Of a stretch of 64,000 nucleotides of DNA, positions 7,851 to 16,437 are shown one piece after another (position 1 is the stretch's first letter; each line of letters opens with the position of its first letter). Made by a program: the position numbers and the translations under genes. The notes under the pieces were generated by a model, which worked only from the letters and a program-made list of their open reading frames with translations, ran no database searches and was not told where the DNA came from. Source of the stretch: an uncultured Collinsella sp. (lineage in GTDB: Bacteria > Actinomycetota > Coriobacteriia > Coriobacteriales > Coriobacteriaceae); the NCBI GenBank assembly GCA_959601045.1, contig CAUGNZ010000001.1, positions 1-64,000 on the forward strand, in the 5' to 3' direction.

Positions 7851-9512
7851 TTAGTCCGTAGCGAGGTTCATGGGCGTCACCTGCAGGCGATCGACACCCT
7901 CGTGCTGACCGATCGAGGCACGCACGAACTCTCGGAACAGCGGCTGCGGATTAGTCGGACGGCTCTTGAACTCGGGGTGAGCCTGGGTTGCCACATACCA
8001 CGGATGCACGTCGCGCGGCAGCTCGACCATCTCGACCAGGCGCTCGTCGGGCGAGAGGCCAGAGATAACCAAGCCGGCATCCTCGAGCTGGTCGCGGAAG
8101 GCGTTGTTGAACTCAAAGCGGTGACGGTGACGCTCGTAGACGAGTTCCTCGCCATATGCCTCGCGAGCAAGGGTATCGGCGGCGAGCTTGCACGGATAGG
8201 CGCCCAGGCGCATGGTGCCGCCCTTCTCGGTCACGTCCTCCTGCGAGCTCATCAGATCGATGACGCTAAACGGGCCGTCCGGATCGAACTCAGAGGAGCT
8301 GGCGCCGGCAAGGCCGACGACGTTGCGGGCAAATTCGCACACGGCCACCTGCATACCCAGGCAAATGCCCAGATACGGAATCTTGTGCTCACGGGCAAAC
8401 TCGGCCGCGAGGATCTTGCCCTCCAGGGCGCGCTTGCCAAAGCCGCCGGGGACCAGGATGCCCGAGGCGTCGCCCAGAACCTCGGAGACGTTCTGCTCGT
8501 CGAGGCTCTCGCCATCGACCAGCTGCACGTCAACGTGGCGATCGTAGAACACGCCCGCGTGGTGCAGGGCCTCGATAACCGACAGGTAGGCATCGGGCAG
8601 CTGCGTATACTTGCCCACGACGGCGATCTTCACCTTGTCGGCGTGCTGGTTGGCATGGTTCTGCTTGCGCAGGAACTCGTTCCACTCACTCATGTCGCGC
8701 TCACGCGGATCGAGACCCAGACACTCGCAAATGCGCAGGTCAAAGTCCTGCTCGGCGAGTAGCTGCGGAACGTCGTAGATGCTCGCGCAGTCCTCATTGG
8801 TAAAGACGCAGTCGGTGTCGACGTCGCAGAAGCTTGCGATCTTGCCGCGGATGGCATCGTCGATATGGTGGTCGGAACGCAGAACGATAATATCGGGCTG
8901 GATACCAAAGCTGCGGAGCTCCTTGACGGAGTGTTGCGTCGGCTTGGTCTTGACCTCGTGGGCGGCGGCGATATAGGGAACGAGCGACACGTGGATGTAG
9001 CAGACGTTCTCGGGGCCGGCCTCCTTGCGGTACTGGCGAATGGCCTCGACAAACGGCTGCGATTCAATGTCGCCGATGGTGCCACCCAACTCAGTGATGA
9101 CCACATCGGAGCCGGTCTGCTCCTCAATACGACGGAACTTATCCTTAATGGCGTTCGTGACGTGCGGAATCACCTGCACGGTGCCGCCCAAAAAGTCACC
9201 GCGACGTTCACGGGCGATCAGGCTCTTATAGATGGCACCAGTCGTAAAGTTGGAATCACGGGTCAGGTTCTCATCAATAAAGCGCTCGTAATGACCCAAG
9301 TCCAGGTCGGACTCGTAACCATCCTCGGTAACGAAGACCTCACCATGCTGGAACGGGCTCATGGTACCGGGGTCGACGTTCAGATACGGGTCGGCCTTCT
9401 GCATCGTTACTTTGTAGCCACGCGACTTGAGCAGACGGCCCAGCGAGGCCGCGGTGATACCCTTGCCCAGGGACGAAACCACGCCGCCGGTTACGAACAC
9501 ATGCTTGGTCAT
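7851..9512 (-). CDS. pyrG: CTP synthase
   Basis: Converts UTP to CTP with ATP and glutamine. The 553-residue protein has the amidoligase domain (GGVVSSLGKGITAASLG at about 9-25, then the DPYLNVDPGTMSPFQHGEVFV segment) and a class I glutamine amidotransferase domain with the nucleophile motif GICLGMQ and downstream HPEF. Length is typical. The start at 9512 is followed closely upstream by a CAGGTAAC ribosome site. It is cotranscribed with xerD. A promoter and a small leader hairpin lie upstream. Confidence 0.97.
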   Translation of the reverse strand: MTKHVFVTGGVVSSLGKGITAASLGRLLKSRGYKVTMQKADPYLNVDPGTMSPFQHGEVFVTEDGYESDLDLGHYERFIDENLTRDSNFTTGAIYKSLIARERRGDFLGGTVQVIPHVTNAIKDKFRRIEEQTGSDVVITELGGTIGDIESQPFVEAIRQYRKEAGPENVCYIHVSLVPYIAAAHEVKTKPTQHSVKELRSFGIQPDIIVLRSDHHIDDAIRGKIASFCDVDTDCVFTNEDCASIYDVPQLLAEQDFDLRICECLGLDPRERDMSEWNEFLRKQNHANQHADKVKIAVVGKYTQLPDAYLSVIEALHHAGVFYDRHVDVQLVDGESLDEQNVSEVLGDASGILVPGGFGKRALEGKILAAEFAREHKIPYLGICLGMQVAVCEFARNVVGLAGASSSEFDPDGPFSVIDLMSSQEDVTEKGGTMRLGAYPCKLAADTLAREAYGEELVYERHRHRFEFNNAFRDQLEDAGLVISGLSPDERLVEMVELPRDVHPWYVATQAHPEFKSRPTNPQPLFREFVRASIGQHEGVDRLQVTPMNLATD

Positions 9513-9570
9513 ATTGAGTTACCTGCGCTTCCCGTAGAAGTTGTTTATCCACATCTTACGGGTCTTCATT

Positions 9571-9599
9571 GTAATACTCGCGCCGCGGACCGTTCGCAA
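9571..9599 (-). promoter_or_regulatory. Probable pyrG promoter
   Basis: Minus-strand TTGCGA (9594-9599) and TATTAC (9571-9576) lie 17 bp apart, about 60 bp ahead of pyrG. The leader contains CCCGTA...TACGGG (9530-9561), a hairpin with a large loop. No terminator is visible in the leader, so reiterative-transcription attenuation of the Bacillus type is not evident. Confidence 0.5.
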
Positions 9600-9632
9600 T
9601 TTTTCTCGCGTGCGATTGCATTTCTCAATCTT

Positions 9633-9666
9633 GAAACAAAACGCCGCCCGGTTTCCCAGGCGGCGT
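9633..9666 (-). terminator. Terminator of the winged-helix regulator gene
   Basis: ACGCCGCC (9641-9648) pairs with GGCGGCGT (9659-9666). The minus strand then reads TTTTGTTT, an intrinsic terminator 25 bp after the gene's stop. Confidence 0.75.
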
Positions 9667-9690
9667 CGCTATGGCAAGGGTTACATGCTG

Positions 9691-10029
9691 CTATCGATCA
9701 GCAACCTCGTCCTCAAGCATTTCCTGAACGAGCATGCCGGTACGGACGCCCTCAAGATACCACTCGCCACGTTCGGTGAGGCAAATGCCATTTGCAAGCT
9801 GACCGCCGTCGTCGCTATAACGCGAGACGACATCAATCATGCCTTCGGAATCCAAGCGATCGATTGCGGCGCGGGCACGATACGGCGAAACCCCCACGCG
9901 CTCGGCAAGCGTTTTGCGCGAGAAACCATACGGCCCGCCATTGTCTTCGGTTTGCTGGGCGATCTCCATCAACACCAGCACCTCGACACGCTTCATATCG
10001 TTGACACTCGCACGACCCTTGCCCGCCAT
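9691..10029 (-). CDS. Winged-helix DNA-binding protein
   Basis: A 112-residue cytoplasmic protein, wholly a small winged-helix domain: MKRVEVLVLMEIAQ helix, then a helix-turn-helix with FSRKTLAERVGVSPYRARAAIDRLDSEGMI, and a beta-wing (VVSRYSDDGGQLANGICLTERGEWYL). It resembles helix-turn-helix proteins of the MarR/Rrf2-like size class but I do not recognise the family or its target. The start at 10029 is chosen because GAGGAGG lies 7 bp upstream; the frame stays open for 18 more codons without a ribosome site. It is monocistronic, between pyrG and the DUF1846 gene. Confidence 0.7.
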   Translation of the reverse strand: MAGKGRASVNDMKRVEVLVLMEIAQQTEDNGGPYGFSRKTLAERVGVSPYRARAAIDRLDSEGMIDVVSRYSDDGGQLANGICLTERGEWYLEGVRTGMLVQEMLEDEVADR

Positions 10030-10218
10030 AGCAGCCTCCTCAAACCGAGCACGAGCATCTAACGCGCCGTGCGCGACCGACACACCTCACGATGGCAGGT
10101 AATATCCATCATGCGGCATCCCGCTAAGGATGAAACAGTTATGGTTATTGTATACCGCTCAAATTGTTTCTAGGCAGGTAAACGGCTATTTTTCGCCGAA
10201 ATAGGCGCTTTATTGATC

Positions 10219-10250
10219 AAAAAACCGTACCGGGCGCTAACCCGATACGG
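10219..10250 (-). terminator. Terminator of the DUF1846 gene
   Basis: CCGTA (10225-10229)/TACGG (10246-10250) and CGGG/CCCG form a two-part stem. The minus strand continues into TTTTTT (10219-10224). Confidence 0.8.
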
Positions 10251-10285
10251 CCAAAATGCAATGCAATTACCGCGGTGCTTCAAAC

Positions 10286-11767
10286 TTAGCGATGGAAGAA
10301 ACCGCGGCGCTCAAACTTGGGCTCGCAGCACACGTTGATACCCAGTTTGCGCAGTACCGTCTCGTCCGTCGGCGAGATGATCACGCTAAAGAAGGCATCG
10401 CAACCGCGCAACTGCTCCAGGCCCAAAAGGACGCGAGCGGCCGTCTCACTCGTGGCCGAGGTGATCGACAGCGCCATAAGCGTCTCGTCGGTGTGGAGGC
10501 GCGGGTTTTTACTTCCCAGGAAATGCGTCTTGAGCTTGCTGATGGGCTCGATCGCCTCATCGCTAATGACCTCGAGCTCAAGGTCGACGCCCGAGACATG
10601 CTTGAGGGCGTTCATAATGAGCGAACTTGCGGCGCCCAGGCGCGTGGAGGTCTTACCGGTCACCACGGAGCCATCGGGCATGACCATGGCACCCACGGGA
10701 CCACCCGTCAGCTGCTCCCTGGTGAGGGCCGCCGAGCGCGCCGGTGAGTAGTTCTTATCGATGCCGGCTTTCTTCATAATAATCTTGAGACGGTCGACTT
10801 GCTCATCGCCCACGCCGGTACGGCGCACATTTTCGACCGCGGTAAAGTAGCGGCGGACGATCTCCATCTTGGAAGCGTCGCGGCAGGCATCGTCATCGGT
10901 GATGGCAAAGCCGACCATATTGACGCCCATGTCCGTAGGGCTCTGGTAGGGGCTCTTGCCCAGGATCTTTTCCATCAGGGCACGGACTACCGGGAAGGCC
11001 TCGACGTCACGGTTGTAGTTGACCGTGGTCTTGTTGTAGGCCTCAAGGTGGAACGAATCGATGATATTGGCGTCGTCGAGGTCAGCCGTGGCGGCCTCGT
11101 AGGCAATATTGACCGGATGCGTCAGAGGAAGATTCCAGACCGGGAAGGTCTCAAACTTGGCATAGCCGGCGGCGGTACCGTGCTTATGCTCGTGATACAG
11201 CTGCGAGAGGCAAGTGGCGAGCTTGCCCGAGCCGGGGCCGGGTGCCGTCACGACAACGAGCGGACGCGTGGTCTCGACAAACTCGTTCTTGCCGTAGCCA
11301 TCGTCGGACACGATCAGATCGACATCGTGCGGATACCCCTCGATGGGATAGTGCAGCTTGGCGGGAATACCGAGCGCGTTCAAGCGGTTGCGGAACACAT
11401 CGGCAGCAGGCTGGCCGGCGTACTGGGTGATAACCACAGCCGCGACGGCAAAGCCGTTGCCGCGGAACAGGTCAACCAGGCGCAGCACATCCTCGTCATA
11501 GGTAATGCCAAGGTCACCACGAGCCTTGTTTTTCTCGATGTGGTTCGCGTTGATCGCGATGATAACCTCGACATCGTCGGCGATGCTCTTGAGCATGCGG
11601 AACTTGCTGTCCGGTTCAAAACCCGGCAGCACTCGGCTCGCATGATAGTCATCGAACAGCTTACCGCCAAACTCCAAATAGAGCTTGCCACCAAACTGCG
11701 AGATGCGCTCCTTAATATGAGCGGCCTGCAGCTCGATATACTTCGCGTTGTCGAAACCCTGGCGCAT
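10286..11767 (-). CDS. DUF1846 family protein
   Basis: A 493-residue soluble protein of the DUF1846 family, which is common in anaerobic Firmicutes and Actinobacteria and has structures but no settled function. Recognisable blocks are the N-terminal GFDNAKYIELQAAHIKERI, the VVVTAPGPGSGKLATCLSQLYHE segment at about 171-193, a glycine-rich stretch suggestive of a phosphate-binding loop, and the C-terminal half with STRLGAASSLIMNALKH. Length fits the family. The start at 11767 follows GGGAG. A TATAAT -10 element (11809-11814) lies upstream on the same strand. It stands alone between two terminators. Confidence 0.85.
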   Translation of the reverse strand: MRQGFDNAKYIELQAAHIKERISQFGGKLYLEFGGKLFDDYHASRVLPGFEPDSKFRMLKSIADDVEVIIAINANHIEKNKARGDLGITYDEDVLRLVDLFRGNGFAVAAVVITQYAGQPAADVFRNRLNALGIPAKLHYPIEGYPHDVDLIVSDDGYGKNEFVETTRPLVVVTAPGPGSGKLATCLSQLYHEHKHGTAAGYAKFETFPVWNLPLTHPVNIAYEAATADLDDANIIDSFHLEAYNKTTVNYNRDVEAFPVVRALMEKILGKSPYQSPTDMGVNMVGFAITDDDACRDASKMEIVRRYFTAVENVRRTGVGDEQVDRLKIIMKKAGIDKNYSPARSAALTREQLTGGPVGAMVMPDGSVVTGKTSTRLGAASSLIMNALKHVSGVDLELEVISDEAIEPISKLKTHFLGSKNPRLHTDETLMALSITSATSETAARVLLGLEQLRGCDAFFSVIISPTDETVLRKLGINVCCEPKFERRGFFHR

Positions 11768-11927
11768 GTATGGCTCCCGTCCCGTTTCGTAAATTAAGTT
11801 CCTACGCGATTATAACGGAGCCTGCCCTCCCCGATGCCCAGGCCATCAACAGGCACCAACCAAACACGCCCACCGCAACCGCCGGGGACCCGGGGTGGCT
11901 CATTTGGAACGGGAAACAAGGCACTCA

Positions 11928-12025
11928 GCACCAACAATGAAAACGTCGCAGGTTAAGCATAAGCCAGCGAAAGCCCGCCAGAGTAGGCAAAGCGCCCCTG
12001 CACCAACAATGGAAAGCGCCGCAGG
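11928..12025. repeat. Two imperfect direct repeats
   Basis: GCACCAACAATGAAAACG... (11928-11952) recurs as GCACCAACAATGGAAAGC... (12000-12025); both end in CGCAGG and start 72 bp apart. They lie in the 556-bp gap 11768-12323. No spacer array or transposase accompanies them, and I see no gene here. Confidence 0.55.
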
Positions 12026-12042
12026 CAGAGGACGGACAGCGA

Positions 12043-12142
12043 GCGCCGTCCAGAACGTACAAGTTGGCATGAAAAAGGCAAGGCATAGACCTTTTGGTCA
12101 TGCCTTGCCTTTTGAATGACAAATTGTCGTTCTGGACGGCGC
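12043..12142 (-). repeat. Nested palindrome with inner terminator, downstream of the YfcC gene
   Basis: Outer perfect 15-bp arms GCGCCGTCCAGAACG (12043-12057) and complement (12128-12142). Next comes an imperfect 12-bp pairing (ACAAGTTGGCAT/ATGACAAATTGT, 10 of 12). The inner 14-bp stem AAAAGGCAAGGCAT/ATGCCTTGCCTTTT (12073-12086/12100-12113) runs into T residues on the minus strand. It can end transcripts from the YfcC gene. Confidence 0.75.
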
Positions 12143-12155
12143 GCAGCGTCGACTG

Positions 12156-12316
12156 GTTGCGCGGTTCGTAGAACCGCGCAACATAAGAGCGCCCCCTCCC
12201 GCGCACGGAACGGGAGGAGGCTAAAGGTAGGAGTCTACCGGTGGGGTTACCCCACCGGACAGGCGATGACCAGGTGATCCTTTACAGGATCGTCATGGTT
12301 TCCGTGGGGTACCCAA
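12156..12316 (-). other. Array of stable hairpins in the 3' region of the YfcC gene
   Basis: Five hairpins lie in about 160 bp directly after the stop codon. They are GTTGCGCGGTT/AACCGCGCAAC (12156-12166/12172-12182), CCTCCCG/CGGGAGG around 12195-12220, CCGGTGGGG/CCCCACCGG around 12238-12260, and ATGAC...GATCCT/AGGATC...GTCAT around 12266-12298. The fifth is a GGTACC-type dyad near 12304-12316. This could be a structured 3' untranslated region or a small RNA; no coding content is evident. Confidence 0.5.
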
Positions 12317-12323
12317 GGGGTAC

Positions 12324-13802
12324 TTAGAGCATCACGCAAGCGACGGTCAGGATGATGGCGCAGACGACGGAGAGAGCGACGATGAGCTTAAGAGCAAACT
12401 TGAGCCAGGTCGTCCACTCGATCTTGGCCAGAGCAAGACCGCCCATGATGGCGCCGGAGGTCGGGGTGAACAGGTTCACGACGCCGATGGCGGCGGAGAA
12501 GATCATGACCATGACCTCGGGCGAGAAGCCGAGCTTAACAGCCAGCGGTCCCATGATGGGCATGGAGACAGTAGCCATACCGGAGGTCGAGGGGATCAGG
12601 AAGGACAGGCCGAAGTAGACCAGGAAGCTCATGGGAGCGAAGATCACGCCGGACAGGCCAGCCAGAGCATTGGCGGCAGCGTCGAGGACGTAGACGTCGA
12701 GGCCGGTGCTAGCCATGAGGACGGAGATACCACGGGCGAGGGCGATGACGAGGACAACGGACATCATGTCGGCAGCGCCGGTGATGAAGGTGTTGACGAT
12801 CTGCTTCTCGGACAGGCCGCCGATAATACCGATCAGGACAGCCATGAGGAAGAACCAGGTGGAAGCCTCGTCGAAGTACCACTGACCAATGGGCAGGCCG
12901 GTGATCAGGGCAGACCAGCCCTGAACGATGGCGTTACCGTCAGCGTCATAGACAGCGCCAGCATCGAAGAAGTTGGCGACGCCCTCGTTAAGGTCGGCCA
13001 GCGGGATGAAGCCGACGATCATGACGACGAAGGTGAAGGCAAAGGCGATCAGAACACCCTTCTGACGACCGGTGAGCTTGACCTCCTTGTGAACCTCGGA
13101 AGCAGCCTTGCCGTGAGCCTCTTCGGCGTCCTTGAGCTCCTGCATCGAAAGGATGGTGGAACCCTTGTCAGCCTTGACCTTCTTGGCATAGCTCATGACG
13201 AAGAGGATGGACATAACAGTGGTAACAATCCACAGGACGGCACCGAGGCCGATGATGATGGACTGGTTGACCTCAATGCCAACGCCAGTCAGAGCGTCAA
13301 CGGCAGCACCGACGGCAAACGGGTTAACCGTGGAGCCGAGGCAGCCGCAGCCAGCGCCGAGCAGGACGGTGGCAGCGCCGACCATGGGGTCGAAGCCAGC
13401 AGCCATCATGGTGGCGGCGAGCAGGGCGTAGAAGGGAACGGTCTCCTCGCACATACCATAGGTGGTACCACCGAGGGAGAAGATGAACATCAGCACGGGA
13501 ATGAGCATGATCTCATTGCCCTTAAGCTTCTGCACCAGAACAGCAATGCCGTTGTCCAGGGCGCCGGTCTCGGTCATCATGCCGAGGAAGCCGCCGAGGA
13601 TCATAACGAAGAGGCAGACGGGCAGAGCGTCAGCGAAGCCCTTGACCGGGGCGGTGCAGAAATCGCTCAAGCGGGCAGCGGTAACCGCGCCACCGGACGT
13701 ACCGGAGACGATAACGGTAACAACCGCGACGATTGCCAGCAGAGCAAGAAGAATGGTGAACGATGAAGGCATACCGCGCTTTTTCTTAGCGGTCTCAGTC
13801 AT
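12324..13802 (-). CDS. YfcC-family membrane transporter (probable arginine/ornithine or peptide carrier)
   Basis: A polytopic membrane protein of 492 residues with about 12 hydrophobic segments and the YfcC/DcuC-superfamily signature regions ALPVCLFVMILGGFLGMMTETGA, IFSLGGTTYGMCEETVPFYALL and FLIPSTSGMATVSMPIMGPLA. The substrate is not readable from sequence. Its place next to argF and arcA suggests arginine uptake or arginine/ornithine exchange, in the role ArcD plays elsewhere. The start at 13802 is chosen because GAAGGGGGG lies about 9 bp upstream; earlier ATGs sit on top of that ribosome site. Confidence 0.8.
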   Translation of the reverse strand: MTETAKKKRGMPSSFTILLALLAIVAVVTVIVSGTSGGAVTAARLSDFCTAPVKGFADALPVCLFVMILGGFLGMMTETGALDNGIAVLVQKLKGNEIMLIPVLMFIFSLGGTTYGMCEETVPFYALLAATMMAAGFDPMVGAATVLLGAGCGCLGSTVNPFAVGAAVDALTGVGIEVNQSIIIGLGAVLWIVTTVMSILFVMSYAKKVKADKGSTILSMQELKDAEEAHGKAASEVHKEVKLTGRQKGVLIAFAFTFVVMIVGFIPLADLNEGVANFFDAGAVYDADGNAIVQGWSALITGLPIGQWYFDEASTWFFLMAVLIGIIGGLSEKQIVNTFITGAADMMSVVLVIALARGISVLMASTGLDVYVLDAAANALAGLSGVIFAPMSFLVYFGLSFLIPSTSGMATVSMPIMGPLAVKLGFSPEVMVMIFSAAIGVVNLFTPTSGAIMGGLALAKIEWTTWLKFALKLIVALSVVCAIILTVACVML

Positions 13803-13902
13803 AGTTCTCATCCCCCCTTCATAAATCATTTACTGATCTCGCCCTAAGCGGCTCTTCCGTGCCGTGCATGTCGCTCAGTGCGAGATTTTTACCAGACAAA
13901 AG

Positions 13903-13934
13903 CGCTCGGGGTGCGCAGCAATGCACCCCGAGCG
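13903..13934 (-). terminator. Terminator after argF
   Basis: A perfect 12-bp stem CGCTCGGGGTGC (13903-13914)/GCACCCCGAGCG (13923-13934), followed on the minus strand by CTTTTG. It separates argF from the YfcC gene, so the latter may have its own promoter or depend on readthrough. Confidence 0.8.
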
Positions 13935-13949
13935 AGATGCTAGATGCTC

Positions 13950-14945
13950 TTACTTGAGCGTAGCGTACATGACAGCCTTGATGGTGTGCATGCGGTTCTC
14001 GGCCTCGTCGAAGACCTTGGAAGCGGGGCTCTCGAAGACCTCGTCGGTGACCTCCTGCTCGGTGATGCCGAACTGCTCGCACTTCTCGGCGCCAATCGTG
14101 GTGTTGGTGTCGTGGAAGCTGGGCAGGCAGTGCAGGAAGATGGCACCCGGGTTGGCCATAGCCATGACCTCGGAGGTAACGCGATACGGGGTGAGCTGAG
14201 CGATGCGCTCGGCCCAGACCTCGTCGGGCTCGCCCATGGAGACCCAAACGTCGGTGTAGAGAACGTCGGCACCGGTGACGCCGTCCTTGACGTCGGTGGT
14301 CAGCTTGATGGTGCAGCCGTTGGCCTCGGCGATGGGCTTGCAGGCCTCGATGACGTCGTCAGCGGGCATGCACTCCTCGGGGCCGCAGGCCACGAAGTTC
14401 ATGCCGAGCTTGGAGCAGACGACCATGAGGGAGCGAGCGACGTTGTTCTTGCAGTCGCCCATGAAGACGAGGGTCTTGCCCTTGATGTCGTAGTTGAAGT
14501 TCTCCTGGACGGTCAGGATGTCGGCGAGCATCTGGGTGGGGTGCCACTCGGTGGTCAGACCGTTCCACACGGGCACGCCGGACTTAGCGGCAAGCTCCTC
14601 GACGTCGTCCTGGGCAAAGCCACGGAACTCAATGCCGTCATACATGCGGCCGAGAACGCGGGCGGTGTCCTCGATGGACTCCTTCTTGCCCATCTGCGAC
14701 GAACCCGGATCGAGGTAGGTGACGCCCATGCCCAGATCCATGCCGCCGACCTCGAAGGCGCAGCGGGTACGAGTGGAGGTCTTCTGGAAGAGCAGGACGA
14801 TGTTCTTGCCCTCGAGATAGCGGTGAGGAACGCCGGCGCGCTTCATGTCCTTGAAGTTCTTGGAGAGCTTGAGCAGGTACTCGATCTCCTCGGTGGTGAG
14901 GTCGAGGAGCTTGAGGAAGCTACGGCCGGAGAGGTTAACACCCAT
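13950..14945 (-). CDS. argF: Ornithine carbamoyltransferase (catabolic, ArcB role likely)
   Basis: Interconverts citrulline plus phosphate with ornithine plus carbamoyl phosphate. The 331-residue protein has the carbamoyl-phosphate motif FQKTSTRTRCAFE (about 53-65), the MGDCKNNVARS region, the DVWVSMGE loop near 230 and the HCLPSFHDTNT motif with catalytic Cys near 273. Placement beside two arginine deiminase genes points to the catabolic direction. The start follows AAGGA. Codon use is strongly biased, as in the arcA genes, suggesting high expression. The usual third gene, carbamate kinase, is not nearby. Confidence 0.95.
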   Translation of the reverse strand: MGVNLSGRSFLKLLDLTTEEIEYLLKLSKNFKDMKRAGVPHRYLEGKNIVLLFQKTSTRTRCAFEVGGMDLGMGVTYLDPGSSQMGKKESIEDTARVLGRMYDGIEFRGFAQDDVEELAAKSGVPVWNGLTTEWHPTQMLADILTVQENFNYDIKGKTLVFMGDCKNNVARSLMVVCSKLGMNFVACGPEECMPADDVIEACKPIAEANGCTIKLTTDVKDGVTGADVLYTDVWVSMGEPDEVWAERIAQLTPYRVTSEVMAMANPGAIFLHCLPSFHDTNTTIGAEKCEQFGITEQEVTDEVFESPASKVFDEAENRMHTIKAVMYATLK

Positions 14946-15005
14946 GGTTCGTATCCTTTCGAAAAAGTGAATTACTAAAAAGTGGTGCCCGTTTGACGGG
15001 CGAAA

Positions 15006-15034
15006 CCGGTGCGGTTGTAGGGGGACCGCACCGG
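15006..15034 (-). terminator. Terminator of the first arginine deiminase gene
   Basis: A perfect 10-bp stem CCGGTGCGGT (15006-15015)/ACCGCACCGG (15025-15034), 13 bp after the stop. The minus strand goes on as TTTCG, a short T tract, so argF downstream could be reached by readthrough. Confidence 0.65.
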
Positions 15035-15045
15035 AACGTTAAAGA

Positions 15046-16312
15046 CTTAGAGGTCCTCGCGCCAGAAGGGCATGCTCATGCAGCGCGGGCCGCCGCGGCC
15101 GCGGGAGAGCTCGGCGGAGGGCACGACGAGAAGGTCCAGGCCCTCCTTGTACAGCACGTCGTTGGTGACGGTGTTGCGGGCGTAGACGCAGATCTTGCCG
15201 GGCTCGACGCACAGGGTGTTGGAGCCGTCGTTCCACTGCTCGCGGGAGGCCGCGATCGGGTCGCCGCCGCCGCAGGGGATCAGCTTGACCTGGTCGACGC
15301 CGGTGGCGTCCTCCAGGACGTGCTCGAGGGTGTCCTCGATCAGGCGGATGTTCACGTCGCCCGGGTTCTTGCCGGCGGTCAGCTCGTAGACGCGCAGGGT
15401 GCCCATGATGGCGGGGTGGATCGTGAACTTATCGACGTCGATCTGGGTGAAGACCGTGTCGAGGTGCATGAAGGCGCGCGAGACGGGGATGTCGAAGGCC
15501 AGGATGCGCTCGACCTTGGAGTCGGAGTTCCAGAAGATGTTCTGGGCCATGACGTCGATGGCGGCCGCCTGGGTGCGCTGGGAGATGCCGACGGCGAGGG
15601 TCTTCTCGTTGATGTTCAGCACGTCGCCGCCCTCGGTGTGGAACTGGCAGTCGCGGCGGAAGTACAGGGAGACGTCCTTGTAGTCGGGGTGGTACTTGAA
15701 GACGTACTTGCCGTACAGGGTCTCGCGGTTGCGGGTGACCGAGTACATGCGGTTGAGGTTGACGCCCTCGCCGACGACCGCGAACGGGTCGCGGGTGAAG
15801 TAGAGGTTGGGCATCGGGTCGATGATCAGGTCGGACTCGGACTCGGAGTCGACCAGGGAGTCGAGGGTCGTGGACGCCGTGAGGGGCATGTCGATCTCGG
15901 CCTTGGTCATGCCGGCCATGGTCTTCTTGACGAACTCGAGGTTGTCCTCGATGGAGTCCAGCTTCTCGCGGACGATCTGCGGCATCTGCTGGCCGCGGAT
16001 GCCTGCCTCGGCGATGTACTGGTCGGTGAACTCGGCGCGGGCGCCGGGGACCTGGTCGAACACCTCTGCGACGAGGTTCTCGAGGTAGAGCACCTCCACG
16101 CCCTGGTCCCTCAGGATCTGGGCGAAGGTGTCGTGCTCCTGCTGCGCGACCTCCAGGAACGGGACGTCGTCGAACAGGAGTCGCTCGAGCTCGTCGGGCG
16201 GCAGGTTGAGGAGCTCGTCGCCGGGACGGTGCAGGCAGACCTTCCTGAGCTTGCCGATCTCGGAAGGCACGTGCAGACCTTTCGTCATGGCCTCCTACCT
16301 TTCTTTCGGGCC
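15046..16312. repeat. 1267-bp duplicated segment, copy 1 (arginine deiminase)
   Basis: This segment matches 18135-19401 over 1267 bp with no difference that I can find. The encoded proteins are identical, and so are the translations in the antisense frames, so the DNA itself is identical or nearly so. Identity begins one base beyond the stop codon and ends sharply inside a leader hairpin, 24 bp upstream of the start codon. Confidence 0.9.
15047..16288 (-). CDS. arcA: Arginine deiminase, copy 1
   Basis: Hydrolyses arginine to citrulline and ammonia, the first step of the arginine deiminase energy pathway. The 413-residue length is typical. Motifs visible: SEIGKLRKVCLHRPGDEL at the N-terminus, NLYFTRDPFAVVG (about 159-171), FHTEGGDVLNIN with catalytic His/Glu/Asp, LDTVFTQID (about 278-286) and the C-terminal catalytic Cys in GGPRCMSMP. 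The start at 16288 follows GGTAGGAGG. An identical gene lies at 18136-19377, the two flanking an aminotransferase gene. Codon bias is extreme, consistent with very high expression. Confidence 0.97.
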   Translation of the reverse strand: MTKGLHVPSEIGKLRKVCLHRPGDELLNLPPDELERLLFDDVPFLEVAQQEHDTFAQILRDQGVEVLYLENLVAEVFDQVPGARAEFTDQYIAEAGIRGQQMPQIVREKLDSIEDNLEFVKKTMAGMTKAEIDMPLTASTTLDSLVDSESESDLIIDPMPNLYFTRDPFAVVGEGVNLNRMYSVTRNRETLYGKYVFKYHPDYKDVSLYFRRDCQFHTEGGDVLNINEKTLAVGISQRTQAAAIDVMAQNIFWNSDSKVERILAFDIPVSRAFMHLDTVFTQIDVDKFTIHPAIMGTLRVYELTAGKNPGDVNIRLIEDTLEHVLEDATGVDQVKLIPCGGGDPIAASREQWNDGSNTLCVEPGKICVYARNTVTNDVLYKEGLDLLVVPSAELSRGRGGPRCMSMPFWREDL

Positions 16313-16371
16313 CTTTGTCTGGGCCGATTCGTTAGCGCCCCTCCGTGTGAGGCGTTATTGCTGACGACATA

Positions 16372-16437
16372 TTTATATCCAAAATCAGCCCATACTTCCA
16401 CCTTGCCCCCGAACGGTTTTTTATAGGGGGTGAACGG
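16372..16437 (-). promoter_or_regulatory. Promoter and direct-repeat operator of arcA copy 1
   Basis: The minus strand has -10 TATAAA (16372-16377) in a roughly 46-bp block shared with the second arcA. Starting 33 bp upstream of the -10 are two direct repeats, CCGTTCG (16410-16416) and CCGTTCA (16431-16437), separated by 14 bp, a 21-bp period. The -35 is poor, which fits an activator-dependent promoter. The predicted leader is about 75 nt and carries two hairpins. Confidence 0.6.

Noticed and set aside
11928..12025. CRISPR-like repeats
   Set aside because: Only two imperfect copies exist, spaced 72 bp, with no further repeats and no cas genes in the window.
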